NCBI GenBank assembly: GCA_964371865.1
Contig: CAYJOR010000048.1
Span: 1 to 19,653, forward strand
From: CAYJAZ01 sp964371865
GTDB lineage: Bacteria > Desulfobacterota > Desulfovibrionia > Desulfovibrionales > Desulfovibrionaceae
Length of the DNA: 19,653 nt
Direction: 5' to 3'
Position 1 is the stretch's first letter. The number at the start of each line of letters is the position of its first letter. The notes below the pieces were generated by a model that was given only the letters and a program-made list of their open reading frames with translations, had not been told where the DNA came from and searched no databases. A program made the position numbers and the translations under genes. Positions 14,334-19,653 of the stretch are shown one piece after another.

Positions 14334-15902
14334 ATGAGCGAAAAAAATAATAATACGCAGAACAACAGCTTTCTTACTCCGAATAATCCTTTCGACGCAA
14401 AAAAAGCGAAAGAAAAGGAAAAAGAAAGGGAAATAATGAAGCTTACTCCTAATAAGGCAAAATCTTATGGAGATACATTTAAATCCGGCTATAAGGGAAT
14501 CTATAGACCGAAAGACGATGCTGAAAAAGTTTCTGAAAAAACTTCAAACCATACTGAAAAAAATGAAAAACCTCGAAGTGGACTTCATTCAGGTGGTGTT
14601 CATTCAGATAGACTTGCACACGTAAATTCTTTAAGTCATACAGAACATAATAGCTCTGGAAAAAGTCAAACAATTTCCTCTCTTAGTTCTCAGGATAGAT
14701 ATACTCCAACTAGAGAAGCAAACGTTTTGCACGATTTAAGCTCGCCCCGTCAAAATCAACCTGTAGCAAAAAATAGTTTTAGGTCAACAGCTTCTCCCGA
14801 AAGAACGGGATCTCCCATTCCACCTACTGCAACGGTTAGAGCAACTCCGCCTTCTACAACAATCAATAGACAAGTTGTTCCTGGTTCAACTGCAACATCT
14901 ACACCTTCAAGCCGTTTTTCTTCACCATCAGCAAGTCTAACTTCAAGCACAAGTAGACCCACTTCATCAACAAATTCAACGAGCTTGATAGGTTCAACCC
15001 GTCCAAGTTCATTGACGTCTACAGCTAATTCAGCAGCTACATCAACTACAACTGTTGGTAAACAGATATTTTCTTTATCAGACAAAGAATTTAAACAATT
15101 GAGAGACTTCCTCTATGAAAAAAGTGGTATATTTGTAAACGAAAGCAGAAAATACCTTTTTGAAAATAGATTGCTAGAATCTTTGAATCGCTTGCATCTT
15201 TCATCATATTCTGCATATTTAGATTATCTTCTTCATAAAGATCCACAACAGAAAGAGCTCAACGCTTTTTTTGAAAAAATGACAACGAATGAAACTTCAT
15301 TTTTTAGAAATAATCCTCAGCTTGATCTTGTACAGAGTAGAGTTTTCAAGAAAATAATTGAAGACAATGCAAAAACTAAAAAAATTAGAATATGGTCAGC
15401 CGGCTGTTCGAGTGGTGAAGAACCTTATACTATTTCTATGATGCTTCATGAAATTCTTAAAAATGATATAAATAGGTGGGATATTAAAATCACTGCTAAC
15501 GATCTTTCTCCTGCAATGCTAAATATTGCAAAAGAAGCGACTTATAGTGAATATTCTTTAAGAACTACGCCAAAAAATATTATAGCTTCATACTTTACGA
15601 AAAAAGGCGACCTTTATGAGGTAAATCCTAGCGTGAAAAAGCTTGTGCATTTTTCGCAAATTAACCTTAATGAAAGCTCTCAAACAAGCAAAGTAGAGCA
15701 ATCTGATACAATATTCTGCCGAAATGTTATGATTTATTTTGATGAAGATGTAAGACGTAATGTTTTAACTGCTTTTTATAAAAATCTTAAAGATGACGGT
15801 ATTCTTGTTATTGGTCACTCGGAAAATCTTTATAATATTTCAGACGTTTTTAAAGTTGCGCAAAATATAGGGGTGACTTTCTATTCTAAAGTGAAAAAAT
15901 AA
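14334..15902 (+). CDS. cheR: Chemoreceptor methyltransferase CheR with long disordered N-terminal extension
   Basis: Uses S-adenosylmethionine to methylate chemoreceptor glutamates, opposing CheB. 522 residues against a usual ~280. The catalytic part is C-terminal: an all-helical CheR_N domain (about 245-310; DFLYEKSGIFV), the SAM-binding motif AGCSSGEEP at 356-364, and the conserved FCRNVMIYF at 461-469. The first about 240 residues are predicted disordered: a charged Asn/Lys/Glu start, a His/Ser-rich stretch, and a Ser/Thr/Pro-rich part (about 150-240, about half Ser/Thr). No TPR or other known domain is seen in the extension. The start ATG has only a weak site (AGAGAA); the charged N-terminus continues in frame without a better start. 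Ends before a strong hairpin, so cheB-cheR is likely a two-gene unit. Confidence 0.95.
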   Translation: MSEKNNNTQNNSFLTPNNPFDAKKAKEKEKEREIMKLTPNKAKSYGDTFKSGYKGIYRPKDDAEKVSEKTSNHTEKNEKPRSGLHSGGVHSDRLAHVNSLSHTEHNSSGKSQTISSLSSQDRYTPTREANVLHDLSSPRQNQPVAKNSFRSTASPERTGSPIPPTATVRATPPSTTINRQVVPGSTATSTPSSRFSSPSASLTSSTSRPTSSTNSTSLIGSTRPSSLTSTANSAATSTTTVGKQIFSLSDKEFKQLRDFLYEKSGIFVNESRKYLFENRLLESLNRLHLSSYSAYLDYLLHKDPQQKELNAFFEKMTTNETSFFRNNPQLDLVQSRVFKKIIEDNAKTKKIRIWSAGCSSGEEPYTISMMLHEILKNDINRWDIKITANDLSPAMLNIAKEATYSEYSLRTTPKNIIASYFTKKGDLYEVNPSVKKLVHFSQINLNESSQTSKVEQSDTIFCRNVMIYFDEDVRRNVLTAFYKNLKDDGILVIGHSENLYNISDVFKVAQNIGVTFYSKVKK

Positions 15903-15918
15903 TAGAGAAGTATCTCTA
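15903..15918 (+). other. Small hairpin directly after the cheR stop
   Basis: TAGAGA (15903-15908) and TCTCTA (15913-15918) pair across the loop AGTA, starting at the base after the stop codon. Too weak and without a T-run to be a terminator by itself. Confidence 0.4.
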
Positions 15919-15928
15919 TAACAAATAA

Positions 15929-15986
15929 ATTATTAAAGAGAAAATTGCACCTTTCTATAAGAAAAGTGTGTTTTCTCTTTAATAAT
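15929..15986 (+). terminator. Long AT-rich hairpin ending the cheBR unit
   Basis: Perfect 16-base arms (15929-15944 with 15971-15986), and the inside pairs further (GCAC/GTGT-like and TTTC/GAAA), leaving a 5-base tip. The descending arm is TTTTCTCTTTAATAAT, giving a U-rich 3' side. It probably terminates cheR transcripts; because it is nearly symmetric it could act in both directions. Confidence 0.7.
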
Positions 15987-16099
15987 CATAGTAAATTGCA
16001 ATAGTTTTAATACTTGTTTAGAGCCTTATAGTATAGTTTAAAGAAATTGTTTGATTTTTTTCTCAAAATCTGTTCTCTATCGAAAAAAAGGAATAAAAA

Positions 16100-17407
16100 A
16101 TGTTAATATATTGCCATGTTCCATTTTGCGCTTCAAAATGTAACTACTGCGCATTTCATTCTGAACCGATTAATATTGACTACAAGAATGAAATAATTGC
16201 AGATTTCACTCAAAGCAGTAACGATAGCTGGGAAATGCAAAGCTTTGATAGTCCTTCATCTCACTGGGATTTAAAGAAACAAATCTGGCTAGATACAATA
16301 ATCAGAGAGATAGAACTTTATGCTCGTGAACTTGGCAAACAAAAAGTAAAAACAATTTTTTTTGGCGGAGGAACACCCTCCTTGCTGGATCCTGAAACAA
16401 TTGCAATAGTCATAAAAAAGATTAAAAAACATTTTCAGGTTGACCCTAAAGCAGAAATCAGTATGGAGTCGAACCCTGATTCTCTGAACTCAAAAGATAA
16501 AGTAAAAAACTATCTAAGAGCCGGAATTAATAGAATTTCAATAGGTGTTCAATCGTTAGATGATGAGTTTCTGAAAATTTTAGGCAGAGCTCATACAAGC
16601 GCAGAGGCAATGAACGCAATTTACTATGCAAAATCAGCAGGTTGTAGAAATGTTAATGTTGATATGATGTGGGGCCTACCTAATCAAAAAGTATCGCATT
16701 GGATAAACCAAGTAACTGAACTAGTGAAACTAAGCCCTGACCATATCTCCGCTTATGGACTTACTTTAGAGCAAGATACCCCGCTTTATCTAGCCTATGA
16801 AAAAGAAGAAATTGAAATTCCTGAAGAGAATGACTTAAGCTCGATGTATATACGAGGGTCTGAAATTCTTGAAGATGCAGGGTATCTACAATATGAAATT
16901 TCAAACTATAGTAAAATGGGTTTTCAATGTGCGCATAATCTTGGATACTGGGAAGGTGTGGATTACTTAGGGCTTGGACCTTCCGCTACATCAACAATCA
17001 AGAATCAAAGATGGACAAATCCTTACGACTTAAACATTTGGAAAGGCGCAGTTGAAAATCCAAATATGCAAGAAAAGCGTGAGATTTTGACTTTACAAGA
17101 CAGGGTAATCGAGCTTATAATGTTGAGACTTAGAACAACTCGCGGTATACGTGTTAAAGCTTTTTCTGAACTTACAGGTAGGGATTTTCTTAAAGATAAC
17201 AAACAGTTGATACAAGCTCTTCATTCAAATGGACTTATTCGCATTATTAATGGCTATGTTCGCTTAACAAGAAATGGATTTATGGTTTCAAATTCAATAT
17301 TGAGTCATCTGTTTGAAAATACGAAAAAATATCTTGCGCTTGGGGAAGATAAAGAATTTATGCAACTGCGTGAGGAAAAAAAGCAAATTAAAGCTATGAA
17401 AAAGTAG
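16100..17407 (+). CDS. hemW: HemW-type radical SAM heme chaperone
   Basis: A radical SAM protein long annotated as oxygen-independent coproporphyrinogen III oxidase, but HemW proteins are heme chaperones. The [4Fe-4S] motif C10-x3-C14-x2-C17 is followed by Ala-Phe; true HemN has a fourth Cys there, so HemW fits. Other marks: FFGGGTPSLL, ESNPDSL, RISIGVQSL, a GRAHT stretch, and AHNLGYWEG of the C-terminal HemW domain. At 435 residues it is longer than E. coli HemW (378), partly from about 25-30 extra residues just after the cluster motif (Ser/Trp-rich, about 25-60). AAGGA precedes the ATG. icd begins 9 bases after its stop, so the two are co-transcribed and probably translationally coupled. 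Confidence 0.92.
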   Translation: MLIYCHVPFCASKCNYCAFHSEPINIDYKNEIIADFTQSSNDSWEMQSFDSPSSHWDLKKQIWLDTIIREIELYARELGKQKVKTIFFGGGTPSLLDPETIAIVIKKIKKHFQVDPKAEISMESNPDSLNSKDKVKNYLRAGINRISIGVQSLDDEFLKILGRAHTSAEAMNAIYYAKSAGCRNVNVDMMWGLPNQKVSHWINQVTELVKLSPDHISAYGLTLEQDTPLYLAYEKEEIEIPEENDLSSMYIRGSEILEDAGYLQYEISNYSKMGFQCAHNLGYWEGVDYLGLGPSATSTIKNQRWTNPYDLNIWKGAVENPNMQEKREILTLQDRVIELIMLRLRTTRGIRVKAFSELTGRDFLKDNKQLIQALHSNGLIRIINGYVRLTRNGFMVSNSILSHLFENTKKYLALGEDKEFMQLREEKKQIKAMKK

Positions 17408-17416
17408 GATTCATTA

Positions 17417-18565
17417 ATGGAAAGAAAAGTTTATTGGATTGAAGGTGATGGAATAGGCCCGGAAATTTGGCAAGCAACACGCCCAATAGTTGATGCAGCC
17501 CTTGCAAAAACCTATAATAATGAACATACTATTGACTGGCAGGAACTTCTTGCCGGTGAAAAAGCATACGAGCAAACCGGGCAAATTCTTCCGGAAGAAA
17601 CGATTGAGATTCTAAAATCTGCCGATGTGGCGATTAAAGGACCTCTAGGAACTCCGGTAGGCAAAGGTTTCCGTTCTTTGAATGTTACTTTACGTCAAAT
17701 GTTTGACTTGTATGCTTGTATCCGTCCTGTGCGCTATTTTAATGGAATAATGAGTCCATGTCGCCATCCAGAAAAAGTTGATATGGTTATTTTTCGCGAA
17801 AATACTGAAGATGTGTATATGGGTATTGAATTTGCGGCAAAAAGTGAAGAAGCAGAAGAACTTGCAACAATTTTAAAAGATCGTTTTAATAAAGAATTGC
17901 CACCGCATTCTGCTATAGGAATTAAACCTATGTCGGAAGTAAATTCAAAAAGAATTATGCGTGCGGCTATAGAATATGCTGATAAACACAATCTTCCCTC
18001 TGTCACAATAGTGCACAAAGGGAATATTATGAAATTCACCGAAGGCGGATTTAGAGCGTGGGGATATGAGGTTGCTAAAGAAGAATTTGGCGATATAACT
18101 TACGTTCAAGGTGAAGAACCTAAAAAAATCCTTATTCAAGATGTAATAGCGGACGCTATGTTCCAAAAGGCACTGCTTTATCCTGAACTTTATTCAGTGG
18201 TAGCTTGCCCGAACTTGAATGGCGACTATATTTCTGATGCTCTTGCGGCTCAAGTTGGTGGTTTAGGTCTTGCACCGGGAGTGAATATGTCTGATAAGCT
18301 TGCACTTTTTGAGGCTACTCACGGAACTGCTCCGGATGCAGCCGGTAAGGACGTTGCTAATCCGTGTTCTCTTTTATTTTCTGCTTGTTTGATGCTTGAA
18401 CACCTTGGTTGGGGTGAAGCGTCAAAAGTGATTATCGACTGCTTTGAAAAATTAGTAGCTAAAAAAACTCTTACTCACGATTTGGCACATCAAATAGAAA
18501 ATGCGAAAAGCGTTGGTACTAAAGAGTTTACTAAGCTTTACTTGGAAGAAATTGCAAATTATTAA
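17417..18565 (+). CDS. icd: Isocitrate dehydrogenase (decarboxylating), predicted NAD+-preferring
   Basis: Converts isocitrate to 2-oxoglutarate and CO2. A 382-residue member of the isocitrate/isopropylmalate dehydrogenase family. The substrate loop is of the isocitrate type: GFRSLNVTLRQ with S87 matching E. coli Ser113, R93 and R103, Y134, K201, and metal-binding D243, D270 and D274. Cofactor positions differ from the NADP enzyme of E. coli: Lys344, Tyr345, Val351, Tyr391 and Arg395 correspond here to D307, A308, A314, H354 and H358. Loss of the phosphate-binding Lys, Tyr and Arg and the gain of Asp predict NAD+ use. AGGA overlaps the hemW stop ahead of the ATG. No aceK or other TCA gene is near. 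Confidence in family is high; cofactor is inference. Confidence 0.93.
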   Translation: MERKVYWIEGDGIGPEIWQATRPIVDAALAKTYNNEHTIDWQELLAGEKAYEQTGQILPEETIEILKSADVAIKGPLGTPVGKGFRSLNVTLRQMFDLYACIRPVRYFNGIMSPCRHPEKVDMVIFRENTEDVYMGIEFAAKSEEAEELATILKDRFNKELPPHSAIGIKPMSEVNSKRIMRAAIEYADKHNLPSVTIVHKGNIMKFTEGGFRAWGYEVAKEEFGDITYVQGEEPKKILIQDVIADAMFQKALLYPELYSVVACPNLNGDYISDALAAQVGGLGLAPGVNMSDKLALFEATHGTAPDAAGKDVANPCSLLFSACLMLEHLGWGEASKVIIDCFEKLVAKKTLTHDLAHQIENAKSVGTKEFTKLYLEEIANY

Positions 18566-18570
18566 GCATC

Positions 18571-18610
18571 ATGCTTATCGAGCCAAATTTAATTGGCTCG
18601 ATAATTGCAT
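18571..18610 (+). terminator. Strong hairpin after icd
   Basis: A perfect 12-bp stem TTATCGAGCCAA (18575-18586) and TTGGCTCGATAA (18593-18604), with a 6-base AT loop and an outer ATGC/GCAT pairing (18571-18574, 18607-18610), begins 9 bases before the loop-side of the icd stop region. No real T-run follows, so it may be a terminator needing help or an mRNA 3'-end protector. Confidence 0.65.
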
Positions 18611-18649
18611 GTAAGAAATAAATATTGTTTACGAAGATTTAGAAACCTC

Positions 18650-18694
18650 TAGGGTGTGTTTCTGAGTGACTAAAGAATTAAGAACGACACCCTA
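18650..18694. promoter_or_regulatory. Inverted repeat upstream of cheA
   Basis: TAGGGTGT (18650-18657) and ACACCCTA (18687-18694) are perfectly complementary, 29 bases apart, with further partial pairing inside (TTCT/AGAA). It lies about 95-140 bases before the cheA start. It may be an operator or a leader hairpin; there is no T-run, so a terminator is unlikely. Confidence 0.35.
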
Positions 18695-18787
18695 AAGAAA
18701 ATTAAATATTTGTCGATAATTATTGTGAAGTGTTAGGAAAAGAGACCTATCTTATATCCTTTAAAGTAACATAATGGATGATAATAT

Positions 18788-19653
18788 ATGAATATGGAAT
18801 TTCAAGATAACGAACTGTTTGCAGATTTTATTATCGAAGCAAAAGAGCACCTGGAAACAATTGAACCAACATTACTTGAGCTTGAAAAAGCTCCAGAAAA
18901 TTTGGCACTCTTGAATGATATCTTCCGTCCTATGCACTCTTTGAAAGGAGCTTCAGGCTTCTTAGGGCTTAATAATATAAATCGTTTAGCTCATATGGCT
19001 GAGAGCGTGCTTGATGAATTGCGCAAAGGCACAATTGCAATCACCTCCGGAATTATGGATACAATCCTTTCAGTTACCGATGCCCTGAATACAATGATTG
19101 ATGTTCTAAGCAACACCAATACTGACGGCGACAACTCTTATCCAGAGCTATTATCAGCACTTGAAGCAATCCTTAATGGTGAAAGTCCTGCTGCTTCTGA
19201 ACCTGTAGCACAAAGTGGTGCAGAGCAAGAATTAGTAAGCGAGGAAGTAATAGCTGATGAAAATGTTCTAGGCGATATAGATGTTATTGACTCTTCTTCT
19301 GAGAGTGAAGTTGTTGTGCAAGCACTTTCTTCTAAAGAATGGATTGCAGGACAATCTTCTCTTGATATAGAGAAGTTAAATGTTTTGGGCGAAGGTCATT
19401 TAATAGAATTTATTGATGAGGTTGCTGAAAATATTGATAGTATTACCGATGGGCTTTTGATGTTGGAAAAAAATCCCGACTTCTCACACGACTTGATAAA
19501 CGATCTTTTCCGCTATTTCCACAATGTAAAAGGTGGAAGTGGTATTATCGACTATAAAGAGCTTAACAATCTTACTCATGAAGCGGAAACTCTTTTGAAT
19601 AAGGTTCGTCACGGTGATATAGAAATTAAACCGGAACTTGTTGATTTACTTCT
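18788..19653 (+). CDS. cheA: CheA-like histidine kinase, 5' part with two HPt domains (runs off window)
   Basis: The frame from ATG 18788 stays open for 288 codons to the window edge. Two histidine phosphotransfer domains are visible. The first (about 5-110) has the phospho-accepting His at H50 in MHSLKGASGFLG; the second (about 195-288 onward) has H245 in FHNVKGGSGI. Both carry the HxxKGxSG signature and the nearby LTH/LAH-AE helix. A short acidic linker (about 140-180) separates them. Kinase, dimerisation and CheW-like domains would lie beyond the window. cheB and cheR upstream support chemotaxis CheA, but a multi-HPt kinase of the ChpA/PilL or FrzE type is possible. The ATG has GGATG 8-9 bases ahead; a second ATG two codons later is less well placed. 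Confidence 0.85.
   Translation, partial: MNMEFQDNELFADFIIEAKEHLETIEPTLLELEKAPENLALLNDIFRPMHSLKGASGFLGLNNINRLAHMAESVLDELRKGTIAITSGIMDTILSVTDALNTMIDVLSNTNTDGDNSYPELLSALEAILNGESPAASEPVAQSGAEQELVSEEVIADENVLGDIDVIDSSSESEVVVQALSSKEWIAGQSSLDIEKLNVLGEGHLIEFIDEVAENIDSITDGLLMLEKNPDFSHDLINDLFRYFHNVKGGSGIIDYKELNNLTHEAETLLNKVRHGDIEIKPELVDLL

Noticed and set aside
14756..15085. Open frame on the minus strand opposite the cheR extension (and similar ones opposite cheB and the symporter)
   Set aside because: Low-complexity Ser/Thr or Ala codons leave the opposite strand free of stops; the real genes are clear on the coding strand.
17674..17680. Ser87 of isocitrate dehydrogenase as a kinase (AceK) regulatory site
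   Set aside because: The Ser is conserved in the family for substrate binding; no aceK gene is in the window, so regulation by phosphorylation is unsupported.
3595..18660. Shared 10-mer CTAGGGTGTG upstream of the RTX gene (minus strand) and upstream of cheA (plus strand)
   Set aside because: Tempting as a common operator, but shared 10-mers are expected by chance in a window this size, the distances to the start codons differ, and only the cheA copy is part of an inverted repeat.
1..19653. Mobile elements, phage genes, toxin-antitoxin pairs, tRNA attachment sites
   Set aside because: I looked in every spacer and on both strands and saw no transposase, integrase, tRNA or terminal repeats; the region reads as ordinary chromosome.

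Overview
The window looks like chromosome from a motile, low-GC (roughly one-third G+C by eye), Gram-negative anaerobe, most likely a low-GC member of the Desulfovibrio/Lawsonia group (Desulfovibrionaceae-like deltaproteobacteria). This is inferred from familiar features and not proved: the N-terminal style of the type I-secreted RTX protein, a TPR protein paired with an AMIN-domain protein, a longer-than-usual HemW, a hypAB pair, and chemotaxis and flagellar genes. I see no tRNA, rRNA, CRISPR array, insertion sequence or phage gene.

Layout. Positions 1-706 hold the 3' part of a short flagellin. It converges, across two back-to-back terminators, on a minus-strand RTX protein of about 897 residues (866-3559). 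A 450-bp AT-rich spacer follows, with a striking GC-rich hairpin and mirror repeat. Next are three minus-strand genes: a Gfo/Idh/MocA oxidoreductase and a membrane diguanylate cyclase, which form a two-gene operon with a good promoter, and then an AGCS-type Na+/alanine-glycine symporter. Further along the minus strand are hypB and hypA for NiFe-enzyme maturation. On the plus strand a clear sigma-70 promoter drives a TPR protein and an AMIN-domain, membrane-anchored K/E-rich protein. These converge on a minus-strand M23-peptidase lipoprotein. The right part is all plus strand: cheB and cheR (both with long Ser/Thr-rich low-complexity segments), a strong hairpin, hemW and a decarboxylating isocitrate dehydrogenase as a tight pair, another hairpin, and the 5' end of a cheA-like gene with two HPt domains that runs off the window.

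Together the genes cover swimming (flagellin), chemotaxis signalling and adaptation (CheB, CheR, CheA), c-di-GMP synthesis (diguanylate cyclase) and surface proteins (RTX protein, M23 lipoprotein, AMIN protein), mixed with housekeeping metabolism (hemW, icd, hypAB, amino-acid uptake). No single new system is evident. The items most worth a second look are the paired Ser/Thr-rich linkers in CheB and CheR, an isocitrate dehydrogenase whose NADP-specificity residues are all replaced in a way that predicts NAD+ use, the diguanylate cyclase-oxidoreductase operon, and the hairpin/mirror-repeat element at 3897-3959. Two genes (the diguanylate cyclase and the M23 lipoprotein) appear to start at TTG.
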